Positions 28,932-39,218 of a DNA stretch of 64,000 nt are shown here, piece by piece. The DNA lies in NCBI GenBank assembly GCA_934045075.1, contig OW203736.1, positions 4,559,591-4,623,590 of the forward strand, given 5' to 3'. The notes beneath the pieces were generated by a model. The model saw nothing but the letters and a program-made list of their open reading frames with translations, had not been told where the DNA came from and made no database searches. Both the position numbers and the translations under genes were made by a program. The first letter of the stretch is position 1. The number at the start of each line of letters is the position of its first letter. The DNA is from Yponomeuta sedellus. Its lineage: Eukaryota; Arthropoda; Insecta; Lepidoptera; Yponomeutidae.

Positions 28932-29300
28932 ACTACCTTTTGCTCGCGACTCCATCCGCGTCCACTTTAACAGCAACAACACTTTGCAACCTGTTTACTC
29001 CCTTAAGGGTTAAATTTAAAAAAAAAACGGCGAAATACGTGTTCAATCAATTGTATTGAAAAGTATTTATTTTAAGCTTCAAGAAAATTAGACAACATTC
29101 TTTATACCTCCCATACAAATGTTGGCAACCCTTTTTGACCCCTTAAGGGTTGGATTTCAAAAAATCCGGACTTATTCCTTGCCTACATTATATATAGACC
29201 CTTAGTACAAAATTTCAGCTTGCTAGTTCCAACGGATTGGGCTGGGCGTTGATGAGTGAGACAGTCAGTCAGGACTTTGAATTTCATTTATATAGATAAA
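28932..29300 (+). repeat. K repeat, near full length
   Basis: CTTTTGCTCGCGACTCCATC, CCCTTAAGGGTTAAATTT, CCATACAAATGTTGGCAACC and GAGACAGTCAGTCAGGAC. Complete plus-strand copy. Confidence 0.75.
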
Positions 29301-29416
29301 AATAAAAAAGAGATAATTCCATACTCAGTGATTAATTAATTTATTCTTTTCAGGTGCTCCAACAGCAAATCATGTAGAAACCATTATATAGGGTTTTAAA
29401 TTGATAGTGTTAGAAC

Positions 29417-30249
29417 GGGTCCCCTACGTAGTTTCGATATCCGTTGTTGCGAAAAACGTTGTATCGAATTTTTTTCCCGCTGCCTCATAAGTTCGAAAGC
29501 TTATGGACTCGAATGCTGTAGTGGCGAAAGACGCTGTTTCGAAAAACATTTTCACTGCCTCATACGCTCGAATGCTTGTCATTTCGATTCATTCAGTCTT
29601 AATGCGTATAAAAAAATCAAGTTGCGAATAAAACAAAACAAATTTAGTTTAAATCTACATTTATTATTATTTAACAAATTTTCTACGTGTAACAAAAAAT
29701 CTAGTACTGATCTATAACAATTACTACTGAAGTGTTATCAAGTTTCGAAATTAATCAATTGCACAAGTATTATAAGTAGGTGGAAAATGTGTTACCTTCA
29801 CCCATCTAGTGTGAGTGAAGATACCACTGGACGCTGTATAAATCATCTCATTAAGTAGATGCAAAAAGGCCAATATTATTATTATTAATATAAGTAGGTA
29901 TTAGTACAAACGAGTACTTAAGCGAGTATCTATGCACAAAAAAGGTTTATAAGGCTGTTAATTGCCAACAATAACAGAATTACTATATGACTATTGAACG
30001 TTGATGGAGCGAAGGTGTACGTTATTGTTATAACATTGTACGTTATTTAAGTTTTATTGCGCAATAAAGTGTAAAAAACAAAGTTAAAAAACAAACAAGC
30101 ATTCGAGCGTATGAAAATGTTTTTCGAAACAGCGTCTTTCGCCACTACAGCATTCGAGTCCATAAGCTTTCGAACTTATGAGGCAGCGGGAAAAAAATTC
30201 GATACAACGTTTTTCGCAACAACGGCTATCGAAACTACGTAGGGGACCC
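29417..30249. mobile_element. 833-bp element with ~155-bp TIRs and 9-bp TSD (Mutator-like?)
   Basis: Ends are GGGTCCCCTACGTAG and its complement. The arms match over about 155 bp with one substitution and one 8-9-base gap. TGTTAGAAC lies exactly on both sides (29408-29416, 30250-30258). Each arm contains internal subrepeats of the form TCGAA...CTGCCTCATA...TTCGAA. Long inverted ends plus a 9-bp duplication are usual for Mutator-like elements; hAT or foldback types are alternatives. The interior has no transposase and holds a D-SINE scrap (29800-29880). Confidence 0.82.
29795..29885 (+). mobile_element. D-SINE 3' end nested in the 833-bp element
   Basis: TTCACCCATCTAGTGTGAGT, CCACTGGACGCTGTATAAAT, TGCAAAAAGGCCAATATT. 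5'-truncated. Confidence 0.75.
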
Positions 30250-30258
30250 TGTTAGAAC

Positions 30259-30637
30259 ATACATACATTGTTAGAACACAGCGTTGTTATAGTTTTCAGG
30301 TTCAAGAATTATTAATTTGGTTTGTCCACTTTATCATTGTATCGCATACAATTCCTAGTTACATTTATTATCCTAACACTATCGAGTTCGAAGAACTTCG
30401 TCTGCATTCGCTGTAACCTTCGGTTAGTTCTCGCAAGAGTCTGTGCCGGCCTTTAAAAAAAAACTTGTCATCCCCGCTGGATTGACATCTGTCGAGTGCT
30501 ACTCCTTCCGCTCAGTCGGACACGGTCAGGTATTACAATTAAATTATACATCACTCACTGCTCCGAGCAACAATTGACGAAACGTGGTACGGTCCGCAGA
30601 GAAAGTTGCGTTAAAAATGCACCATAGACATATTTTT
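30259..30637. other. Unassigned DNA
   Basis: TGTTAGAACA recurs at 30269, close to the TSD of the upstream element. No gene recognised. Confidence 0.4.
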
Positions 30638-30950
30638 ACCCGACTGCGGCGAAGCCCAAAAGGAGGGTAATGCGTTTAGCACGTATGTAGGTTTGTAAGT
30701 ATTTCCGATTCTATGTTTGCACATAACTACTCAACCAATGGTCAGATTTTGACAAATAAGATCTCAATTAATTTCTCGTGTTTGCTGGAGTGTCACATAA
30801 GCTATATAAAAGCATCAGACACTCCGATGCCTTTTTCTCCACTACAATACGGCCCGAAGGCAGCGGTTTACATTCTACATTGTACATTACATTGACAGTC
30901 AGTAAACAAAATGTAAACTCTTTACGTTGAAATAGATTGATTTGATTTGA
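30638..30950 (+). repeat. Interspersed repeat ending in L tail
   Basis: Starts ACCCGACTGCGGCGAAGCCC and GGAGGGTAATGCGTTT. Ends with the L module CTTTTTCTCCACTACAATAC, CGGCCCGAAGGCAGCGG, GTTGAAATAGATTGATTTGA. L recurs at 45510 and 56260 and looks like a LINE 3' end with a pentanucleotide tail. Confidence 0.6.
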
Positions 30951-31069
30951 TTTATGAGGTACTTAATTTGGTCCCGCCTGATTAGTAAGTCGAGTTGCAG
31001 GTTATTTTTATTCCAGTTTTTTATGCCACAATAAAATACATAAGATAAAATAGAAGTAATGCATTACGG

Positions 31070-31378
31070 ATCTCTTCCTGCATCGCAGGAAGGTTAGGCC
31101 ATACTCCACCACGGGGGCCAAGTCCGGGTTGATGGAGGATTAAGTAAGACAGTGGCGGGCCTTACTGTCAGAAGTTATCAAGCCGCCCATAAGGCCTCTG
31201 ACATGGCTTAACGACTGTCATTACATGACCGCCGGCACCAACGGCTTAACGTGCCTTGCGAAGCGCGGAAGCGCTCGGAAAAATGCCACTAGCGGTAGTC
31301 ACGGAACGGTCACCCATCCCGCACCTGACCGCACCTACTGTTGCTTAACTCAACGACTGGGCCACGAGCGCTTCAGAA
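31070..31378 (-). mobile_element. 5S-SINE, near full length
   Basis: Tail side CTCTTCCTGCATCGCAGGAA at left. On the minus strand the head reads GTTAAGCAACAGTAGGTGCG, GTCAGGTGCGGGATGGGTGA. The 5S C-box GATGGGTGACCG is intact; the first head segment is shortened. Confidence 0.83.
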
Positions 31379-31385
31379 GTATATT

Positions 31386-32310
31386 ATTAATGTATGTATT
31401 TTGCCAACTCTGTTCTCACTCTATATTACAGAGTGAGATCTGGTTACTGATTTGCAGTAAAAATACACCTCTATATATCACAATAAACCTACAAAATTTG
31501 AGAAAACTCGAGATAATATCCAATTTCTATGCCAAGAACCACAAAATAGAGTTCATCATAGATGCTTTTGTCGCCGTAGATTACAATCATATTAATTCAC
31601 GGCCAGGTGTCAAATTATTGTTGATATTTATTATCTTTTCTACTTTTCGAGCGAGCATTATCATTCCCAAAACGGCACTAAGTAGATAAGTTCAAGATTA
31701 ACATTTTTTTAAAACAATAATTCATGTTATTATTACGTTTTTATGCAATCTTATCTGCAGGAAGAAAAAAAACTTGAAAGGAAATTAGAATAACGGACGG
31801 ATGTGTTTTATGAATGTAAAATTGTGCCATTGATCATAGCAAAATTTGACTTGATTATGTTGGACAGTGGACCGACGCTCATTAATTATGTTAATCAGAA
31901 TGTTTCTACCTGATTTCACCCTCGGAGGCAAAATATAGTAAAAATGTGGCTTAAAACGACCACCGAGTCAGCAAAGCTCCTGTATTATAGGTTTTTTTGT
32001 CAAATAAAATCTTATAAGTCATTAAAATTCCGAGTTTTTTTTGCAAATTTTAATTAATATCTAGTTTGATGGTCTTTATTTATGACGAATTCTTTCCTAA
32101 ATATAAATCTATTGCAAACAAAAGTTTTAGCACCAAAAACAGAAATTAAAAGTCATAAAGCATTCGGAACTAATTTGTTTCTGATGTTGAAAATCTGTCG
32201 CATAATTTATTAATGTTACCGTAAAAGTAATTAGGTAAAATTAATGAACTACGACGGAGACATATCCTGTTAAATGTTGTGTCTAGATTAACTGGAAAAC
32301 ATATTAATTA
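31386..32310. other. Repeat-poor AT-rich stretch
   Basis: About 0.9 kb with no repeat or product recognised. The open frame at 31380-31689 has no features I know. Confidence 0.4.
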
Positions 32311-32512
32311 ATGGCCTCTGTGGCGTAGCGGTAGCGCGTCTGCCTACCATGCAAGCGGTCCCGGGTTCGAATTCCGGCTGGGAACAAAAAAAAAGCCCAG
32401 GTCTTGGATGTTTACATGTTTGTGTTGTCGTTGTTTCTGGTTCCCACGACACAGGGTATCCTAGTGGGGGCCAGAAGCAATGTATGTGCTTGAATGTAAA
32501 TGTTATGTCAAT
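32311..32512 (+). mobile_element. B-SINE, full length
   Basis: Head GGCCTCTGTGGCGTAGCGG, B-box GGTTCGAATTCC, GAACAAAAAAAAAGCCC, body to GTAAATGTTATGTC. AATTAAT flanks both sides, a weak duplication. Confidence 0.85.
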
Positions 32513-32529
32513 TAATATTTGGAATCATT

Positions 32530-33092
32530 TTCATGTAACCTATATACGTCCCACTTCAGGGCACAGACCTCCACTCAGAGAGATAGTATGGGCATTCTTG
32601 ACGTCCTCGGTGGCGCAGCGGTTTGGCACGCTGACTGTAAAACCGAAGGTCTCGGGTTCGATCCCCGGCCGGGTCAAACTAGGAAACGAACTTTTCTAGT
32701 TTGTCTCGGGTCTTGGACGTTATCTATGTATTTATTGTATTAAATCTGTCGTCGAGTTAGCACCTATAACACATGTTATTTAGTTGTACTTAGTATAGGG
32801 CTAACGAGATCTGTGTAATATGTCCATGAATATTTATTTATTTTATTCTTACCACGCGTGCCCACCGCGGATCGGCAGTTTCAAGCAGTGAGGTATTTCA
32901 GCGCCTCAGATCAGCTGGAGTCAGGTTTCCTCGCGACATTTTCTTTCACCATTAGCGAGTGGTAACTATAACTATACTATAACTGTACAAATTTATATAA
33001 CTAAGAAAAGAAAGTCATTGGTACATGTCGGTATTCAAACCCACGAGCTCCCAATTGAGAAGCGGGTGTTCTGCCGCTCCGCTACTACTGAT
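32530..33092 (-). mobile_element. Full-length E2-SINE split by a C-SINE
   Basis: 32530-32598 carries the E2 tail (CGTCCCACTTCAGGGCACAG). After the insertion, 32846-33092 continues TACCACGCGTGCCCACCGCG, the common body TTTCTTTCACCATTAGCGAG, and the tRNA-like head with ATTGAGAAGCGGG. This copy links the E head to the E2 tail. Confidence 0.82.
32599..32845 (+). mobile_element. C-SINE nested in E2-SINE
   Basis: Head CCTCGGTGGCGCAGCGG, GACTGTAAAACCGAAGG, B-box GGTTCGATCCCC, body AAACTAGGAAACGAACTTTT, GTCGAGTTAGCACCTATAAC and end TCCATGAATATTTATT. ATTCTT borders both sides. Confidence 0.85.
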
Positions 33093-33149
33093 CTTTTGAA
33101 GCTTACAAAAAACAAGTATTTTCTACAAACATACATGCATATTTTAAAA

Positions 33150-33363
33150 ACCTATTTAGAGGCTAAAAATTCCACCCATGCTGGGATTCGAACCCGCGAT
33201 CTCTGGCTATCCGTGCCAGCGCTATTCCAACTGAGCTAATGGGCGACTCACCGGCTTGAGTGAAACTTCGAACCTATTTACAATACTCTCTGTATTTCGT
33301 ACATACTTAGCCTCTAAATAGCTTTTTAAAAATTGTCCTTAGCTTGGATTACTGCATTAAAAA
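33150..33363 (+). mobile_element. TLF foldback derivative, short sense end
   Basis: AAAAACCTATTTAGAGGC, full antisense tRNA block and spacer, then TTAGCCTCTAAATAGC and the decayed tail TTAGCTTGGATTACTGC. ATGCATAT flanks (left near 33137, right near 33376). Confidence 0.78.
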
Positions 33364-33472
33364 TAATATAATAGATGCATATGTTTTCAGAAAATACTTC
33401 TACTAAAATAGAAAATACGCGGTTCAATCAGGAGCTGAAATATCCCGTTATTTATGATAATGCTTAATTTAT

Positions 33473-33559
33473 TTAAAAACCTATTTAGAGGCTTATTTTT
33501 TTTTAAATTTGTCTTTAGCACGGGTTAGTGCATTAAAAATAAAAATAGTATAATCACGT
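33473..33559 (+). mobile_element. 87-bp TLF internal-deletion derivative, 9-bp TSD
   Basis: TTAAAAACCTATTTAGAGGC joined to a T-rich run and the tail TTTAGCACGGGTTAGTGC. TTAATTTAT is repeated at 33464-33472 and 33560-33568. No tRNA block remains. Confidence 0.82.
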
Positions 33560-33568
33560 TTAATTTAT

Positions 33569-34464
33569 GTTTTGCTAACTCTACATTTGAAATGTGACAT
33601 AAATACGAATAGGAGAATGATTCAATTGGGTCCGTGGCATGCGTTACTTTGCGCTCATTGTGACCGCATGCTTCGTCTTCACGGCCTCTACTCTGTGACT
33701 GTGTCAATATATAATAATATGTGTAAAAAGAGTCTTGAAGACAAAAATATGGATTATTTTAATAAAAAAATCAAACTGCTGGACAAAAGCCCTTTCAAAG
33801 ACACGCCGCCACTTCTTTTATAACTAAGTGAATGGTTACATTCGAAAATATGTTCACAATGATGAGAAAAATATGTGGGTTTCAGAAAAAGCGTCAGTTT
33901 ATTGACATGGTATATGGGTCGTGTTTATTATCATAATAATATTATGTGGCATGGGTTTATGGGGCAGAGTGTCAAGATACTTTTTTTGTCGAATTCTAAT
34001 CCAACAAAATCGCTGTTGCAAGTACACTGGCGTGAAACTAAGTATCAGACTTTTTAAATTGCAATAGTATTTTAAATGCACCAGGTATTCTTTCGAAATA
34101 AAAACGACTCGAAAACGAGTTTGATTTTGTGTATAAAAACTTCATAGTTGGTTCTTTTAAGACATGGCTGAAAAAAACTCTAGGTAGTTTAGAATAAAAA
34201 AAGTAAAGGTGTAGTACTTTGTTTTGCAGGTTAGTGTAGTTTAACACTTTTCTGAGTAGACCTCTGTTTACTTACCGTTGATTTTGTCAACTTTCTAACT
34301 GGCATCGAGGTGTCAGATTGCCCATGGCCAGTGCGGTTTGAGCTGTCAAACCGATAAATTGTACTTAGTTCGGCGATGAGCAGATCGATTGTCCGATTTC
34401 GATTCTTTCATCGATATGGTAGCAACTTTGGTTGCTACTTTGTGGAAAAGAATTTGTTATTATT
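33569..34464. other. Repeat-poor stretch
   Basis: About 0.9 kb. A plus frame at 33572-33823 (83 codons) is open but unrecognised. Confidence 0.4.
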
Positions 34465-34575
34465 ATAGGTACTTTATTGCACACAAAAAAAAATTAACAG
34501 GACCACACAAAAGCGAGCTTATCTCTGAAAGAGATTTCTTCCAGCAAACCTTCGAGAGGGAGATGTAGTAAAAAC
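34465..34575 (-). repeat. J-type LINE 3' UTR
   Basis: Plus-strand GGTACTTTATTGCACACAAA, CGAGCTTATCTCTGAAAGAG, ATTTCTTCCAGCAAACC. Sisters at 35895 and 37453. Confidence 0.65.
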
Positions 34576-34661
34576 CGGGTTTATATACGTGTACAAAACA
34601 GACTACATAAATCTTAGATGACCTACCCAACTATGGAAGAAACAAAAAAAACTGAACGTTT

Positions 34662-34835
34662 AAAAACCTATTTAGAGGCTAAAAATTTCATCCATGCCGG
34701 GATTCGAACCCGCAACCTCTGGCTATCCGTACCAGAGGTTGCGGGTTCGAATCCCGGCATGGGTGAAATTTTTAGCCTCTAAATAGGTTTTTGAATTTGT
34801 TCCTTAGCACGGGTTAGTGCATTAAAAAAAAGTGT
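34662..34835. mobile_element. Palindromic TLF with 12-bp TSD
   Basis: The antisense arm ends CTGGCTATCCGTACC and turns directly into AGAGGTTGCGGGTTCG of the sense arm; the normal tail follows. AACTGAACGTTT is repeated at 34650-34661 and 34836-34847. Confidence 0.88.
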
Positions 34836-35035
34836 AACTGAACGTTTGTTTTTTTTTTTTATTTATTTATCTTATTGCTGTAAGCAATAAGGGGCCCAAT
34901 TGTAATTTAAGGAATTACATTGATTAATTGATGATGATGATTAAGATGATGGTTTGTGGAAACTGTCTATTGAATAAGATTGTTTATTATTATTATAAAA
35001 TAAAAATACACTGTAATTGTATGAAATTAATATAC

Positions 35036-35078
35036 GTCATAACTTCACGCCTGTATCGCGGAGGGGTAGCCAGACAGT
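35036..35078 (-). pseudogene. LINE-GIQA 3'-end fragment
   Basis: AACTTCACGCCTGTATCGCG, GAGGGGTAGCCAGAC. Confidence 0.55.
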
Positions 35079-35325
35079 CATCGTCAGGCTATACTAGTCC
35101 ACTGCTGGACATAGCCCGCCCCTAAAGAGCGCCACGTTGTGCTATCATAGGGGGTAATGCCCATAATCCCCATGCTGGGCATGCATGTTGGGGATCGCTT
35201 TTGGGTGGAATTGTACTGCAGGGGGCACTGCTGCCCACCCCCCGGTTTGTGTCCCTTAGTCGCCTTTTACGACACCCGCGGGAAGAATTGGGTTGGTGCT
35301 ATTCTCTAGGCCGACACCGCACACC
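35079..35325 (-). mobile_element. R element, near full length
   Basis: RTE-shared tail complement TCAGGCTATACTAGTCCACT at left, then CCCATGCTGGGCATGCATG, CCCACCCCCCGGTTTGTG and TCTAGGCCGACACCGCA at right. Confidence 0.8.
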
Positions 35326-35407
35326 AGACACCAGTCAGTACTGTCTGGTGTCTGGTGTCTGTTCTTTACTAACTAAAGAAGCCGCTAAGGCTTCTTACTT
35401 TAGTTAG
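35324..35407. repeat. Two adjacent inverted repeats
   Basis: 35324-35355 is a near-perfect 32-bp palindrome (CCAGACACCAGTCAGTACTG...). 35369-35407 pairs CTAACTAAAGAAGCC with GGCTTCTTACTTTAGTTAG. Both adjoin the 5' end of the R element. Confidence 0.7.
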
Positions 35408-35894
35408 AAGGGGCAATGCAACACTAAAGAGCAATGCAACATAACGAAAAAGTAAAAAACATTAGGAATTTTAACCTCCTTTACTGCTAACTTTGAATAT
35501 AATCAAATGGAAAGTTGTTTATAATCCGCCAAGTTTAAAAATCTCTATTCTCTAACAAACAACTATTGCACGGAACACGTATTTTAAATACCGGGTAATT
35601 TCTTTACTGAGTGACACGAGCTTTTAAAAGAATTTCAGTTCTTGTGCAAAGCATGCGCGGTGTCCAAATGGTACATAAGAATATAATATTAGGTTTTCTT
35701 TCTTGCATTTTTTAAGGTAAATTGTGTTAAAATTATGTATAGAATGTGTCTAGTTACGATTATTTAATACATAAAATACCTTAATTTCCGACGTTTAAAT
35801 ATGTATGAGCATCGTAAGTCATTGATAAATACAAAGGAAAAATTTAAGTTTTGAAATAATGAAGTCAATCTGCTTAATTATTATTATTATATTT
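35408..35894. other. Unassigned AT-rich DNA
   Basis: Nothing recognised. Confidence 0.4.
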
Positions 35895-35976
35895 TATTAG
35901 TCACGAAACATTTAACAGAACACTGCATAAGTAGTACAAAGCGAGCTTATCTCTGAAAGAGATTTCTTCCAGCCAA
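35895..35976 (-). repeat. J-type LINE 3' UTR
   Basis: ACGAAACATTTAACAGAACA, AGCGAGCTTATCTCTGAAAG. Confidence 0.6.
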
Positions 35977-35989
35977 TTTAATTATTATT

Positions 35990-36232
35990 ATATTCTTTTT
36001 AATGCACTAACCCGTGCTAAGGACAATTTAAAAAAACCTATTTAGAGGCTAAAAATTCCACCCATGCCGGGATTCGAACCCGCGACCTCTGGCTATCCGT
36101 GCCAGCGCTCTTTCCAACTGAGCCAATGGGCGACTCACCGGCATCAATGAAATTTCGAACCTCTTTATAATATTCTCTGTATTACGTACAGGCAGCGGCA
36201 TGGGTGGAATTTTTAGCCTCTAAATAGGTTTT
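35990..36232 (-). mobile_element. TLF foldback derivative with 13-bp TSD
   Basis: 3' tail complement, a full tRNA-like block on the minus strand, truncated spacer, then GGCATGGGTGGAATTTTTAG and TAAATAGG as the opposite-strand 5' arm. TTTAATTATTATT at 35977-35989 and 36233-36245. Confidence 0.85.
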
Positions 36233-36424
36233 TTTAATTATTATTGTTCTACTGTATGTTTTCCTTAACGAATAGACTCAATGTCTTGAATTCAATAGAC
36301 TTAATGAAGTAATCTTACTCACATGGGCAGGCAGTGACCGTGCCTTATCAACAATCGTAAGTCGGATATGTTGTTAATTAAGTTTTGTCATTATAAGAAA
36401 AAATATACTATAATTACCGAAGCA

Positions 36425-36490
36425 AGCAAGGCAAGAGGTGGGCCCCCGTCTCTGCCTACCCTTTCGTGATACAGGCGTGAGTTTATGGTA
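36425..36490 (+). pseudogene. LINE-GIQA 3' end
   Basis: CGTCTCTGCCTACCCTTTCG, GATACAGGCGTGAGTTTATG. Confidence 0.62.
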
Positions 36491-36955
36491 TTATACTAAC
36501 GAATATCGAAGACAAACGAAACGATGACGGTGGAAGACATTTTCGTAGACAATATGAAGTCTATGAAAATATTGGACGGTATATGAAGTGAATTGGACGG
36601 TACATTAAGTTTTCGCAATAGATTACCCTGCGTTGTTTGGAGAACATCTTTTTATCTGATTCCATTTCATCGATGTATGCGAAATTACTTACGGATACAG
36701 AACTGGTTATAAAATTAAGTTCTTCGAAATTTATAGCATTATATTGTTGGTGGCCATTAAATTGTAGCATTTTATAATGTTTTTGTGACCAGCGAGTAAT
36801 TAGAGAGGGAGCACCGTTGTTTTTTAATTGACAAGAATAATTATTTTTATTGAAAGGCGTCTATTAAATAGTTTTAATGGCTGTTTGGGAAAATCTAGAC
36901 GATAAACCACAGAATTGGACAGAAACACGGATGCTCAGAGGGACAGTTGTATAGT
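36491..36955. other. Unassigned AT-rich DNA
   Basis: Nothing recognised. Confidence 0.4.
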
Positions 36956-36956
36956 T

Positions 36957-37105
36957 CCTTCTTTTTATTTTTTAGTCCTTTTACTCCTCCGTGGAGTCTA
37001 GGGCTATTATAAGGGCTTTCCATTCATCTCTGTTAATAACTAGGATGTTAGCTTCAGCCTAGTTACTCCATTCTCCTTTGTACGGAGAACAGAGTTCAGC
37101 CTCAA
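36957..37105. repeat. Q repeat
   Basis: TTTTACTCCTCCGTGGAGTC, TTCCATTCATCTCTGTTAAT, TAGCTTCAGCC and TTCTCCTTTGT match 56370-56500. Origin unknown; possibly a LINE coding end on the minus strand. Confidence 0.55.
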
Positions 37106-37452
37106 AACGAGTAATATAATTATCAATGCTAATCTTAATCTTATTCTGAAAAGACTTAGGCCGGCTGTACACAATTGCCCGAGAGCCAGCAAATCCATCT
37201 TACACTACGAGCTTCACATGACGATCCCGTAGCGCCGATTGCGTAAAACCCGCAACGAATGACAAACTGGGGTTTCGGGGCACGCGTGTACTATCGCCAT
37301 TTAACAAAATGAATGGAGGAATACAAAGTTTTAGAATCGTCAGCGAAACTTTTGAATTAGGAATCCATTTTCCTGCAAATGAATATTCGGTTAGGTTGGG
37401 TTAGGTTACGAAGGCTAAAATATTTATCGTAAAAAGTCAGTAAAATTAATTA
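37106..37452. other. Unassigned DNA
   Basis: Only TTAGGTTGGGTTAGGTTA near 37391 stands out. Confidence 0.4.
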
Positions 37453-37565
37453 TACTTTATTGCACACGAAACATTTAACAGGACATTACATAAGAAATAT
37501 CATGTACAAAGGCGAGCTTATCTCTGAAAGAGATTTCTTCCTGCAAACCTTAGAGAGTCGGAGAA
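37453..37565 (-). repeat. J-type LINE 3' UTR
   Basis: CTTTATTGCACACGAAACAT, GCGAGCTTATCTCTGAAAGA, TTCTTCCTGCAAACC. Confidence 0.65.
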
Positions 37566-38053
37566 GCAGTAAAATTAATCCTTCTGAAGTTTTAGCTCGA
37601 TGACGTAGCTAGGCTTTCATAAAACACCTGTCTGGTTATTTTATTGGCGTCTTAAAATGCGGCTTGAGCGCATTTTATTGTTCTAAAAGTTTTACCGTCG
37701 TTTTGTCTTCGTCTAGAACTTTTTAGTGTAGAATATTTTTTATTTAATTTTTTTATTTTAAGGAGCCGCTGTTATTTTAATACAACTTGGATATTAATCA
37801 ACATTATCGTTTTACTAATGCTTGCAGAAACATTTACAGGTCCACTTTATAGAATGTATGTAGTAATTCGGAATAAGTAGTTCAATATAATGACATGTTC
37901 GAATGAGAATGAACAAGTTCGTAAAAGTAATTAGAAAGTATTAAATTAACACTAATAATTGATGCAAAGATCCAAAATAGTAACACTTCTTACTAATTTT
38001 AGTAGACCTTTTGTTGCATGCCCCCATACCGTAACCGAAAGGGAGACACTCAA
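37566..38053. other. Unassigned AT-rich DNA
   Basis: Nothing recognised. Confidence 0.4.
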
Positions 38054-38054
38054 A

Positions 38055-38218
38055 AAAGATAAGATAAGATAAGAATATTCTTTATTGCCCACCAGAAAAA
38101 CAACAAATACAAAATATACAATTAATGTACATAATACAATCAATTGGCGGCTTTCAAATAACCTTACGATGGAAAGTTGCTGAAGGAAATCAGAAAGACG
38201 TGCAGCGAGTGCAAATTT
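38055..38218 (-). repeat. J-type LINE 3' end with TCTTA tail
   Basis: GATAAGATAAGATAAGAATA, TTCTTTATTGCCCACC, AACCTTACGATGGAAAGTTG, CTGAAGGAAATCAG. On the minus strand it ends with AATAAAGAATATTC and the pentanucleotide tail. Confidence 0.7.
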
Positions 38219-38869
38219 TAAATTTTCATATTGAAAGATCGATGTGCAGTTGACTAAACTAAATAGCGGTAATTTTTTTATTCGGGTGTCGTTTCAGACT
38301 CTTTTGGTGTATCGAAAGCATAGGAGAGCCTTCCTTTATTGTACCAACACTAAAATAAAGCTGTACACAGTTGATCTTAAAATGAATCACCGATCGCCTG
38401 TCAATCATTAAACTGCCACGCACGGGGAAATATATATCGTATCATTAAAGCCCAATCTTTACAATGTATAATCTGCCGTCATTTATGTGCGTATTTAAAC
38501 GCTTTCTAGCCAAATAACCGCCAAAGGCGGTTAACTAACCTAACTGTAACCGTTATTTCTAATAATTGGCCGAGTAAAAGGCTGTTATTTCGCAAATTGC
38601 CATATATCGGTTACTATATTAGTCGTATGGTAGGCAGATAAGTACAGGTTGGTGGGAAAAAATTATCTTGCCAAAAGGTCACTGATATTGCGGACCACAA
38701 CAATGGCTTGGTCTGCTATTAATTTGTAATAAAATTTAACTGCTGCTAAAGAATGATTCACTTGTGTCTGTTTTTATAACCGTTTTATCTTATGACTGTT
38801 GGTTCTCATTAAAGTTATCAAGATGAGTAAGAAATCATAGACTTTCTAGGAGCCCTTTATAAGATAGAT
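38219..38869. other. Unassigned AT-rich DNA
   Basis: Nothing recognised. Confidence 0.4.
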
Positions 38870-39155
38870 TGTGATAGAGAACACTTTTCAAAAAACCTAT
38901 TTAGAGGCTAAAAATTCCACCCATGCCGGGATTCGAACCCGCGACCTCTGGCTATCCGTGTCAGCGCTCTTAGCCTTATTTTTAGCCTCTAAATAGGTTT
39001 TTAAAATTGTCCTTAGCAAGGGTTAGTGCATTAAAAATAATAGAAAACACTTTATTCTACATAAAAATGGAAATTACACATATATTTTTTGCCTAAGAGT
39101 ACAGACGGTGGCCCTATCACTAAGAGTGATCTCTTCCAGATAAGCTTTGGATGGA
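38870..39155 (-). repeat. J-type LINE 3' end split by TLF
   Basis: TGATAGAGAACACTTT before and TTTATTCTACATAAAAATGG, GTGATCTCTTCCAGATAAGC after the TLF at 38888-39039. Confidence 0.65.
38888..39039 (+). mobile_element. TLF foldback derivative, 14-bp TSD (one mismatch)
   Basis: AAAAAACCTATTTAGAGGC, antisense tRNA half to CAGCGCTC, then TTTTTAGCCTCTAAATAGG and the tail. ATAGAGAACACTTT (38874) and ATAGAAAACACTTT (39040) flank it. Confidence 0.8.
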
Positions 39156-39157
39156 CT

Positions 39158-39218
39158 GGACTAATACATAGAAGAAGGTAGGTTGGTTGGACTAATACAT
39201 AGAAGAAGGTAGGTTGGT
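39158..39218 (+). repeat. 31-bp direct tandem duplication
   Basis: GGACTAATACATAGAAGAAG followed by GTAGGTTGGTT occurs twice back to back. Confidence 0.85.

Noticed and set aside
31225..31689. 154-codon frame
   Set aside because: The first third is a 5S-SINE read on the wrong strand; the remainder has no recognisable feature.
35201..35407. 68-codon frame (HPREELGWCYSLGRHRT)
   Set aside because: It is the R element read through; the same peptide appears wherever R is inserted.
37385..37410. Interstitial telomere repeat (TTAGG)n
   Set aside because: Only two TTAGG units are present, with a TTGGG between them; too short to support.
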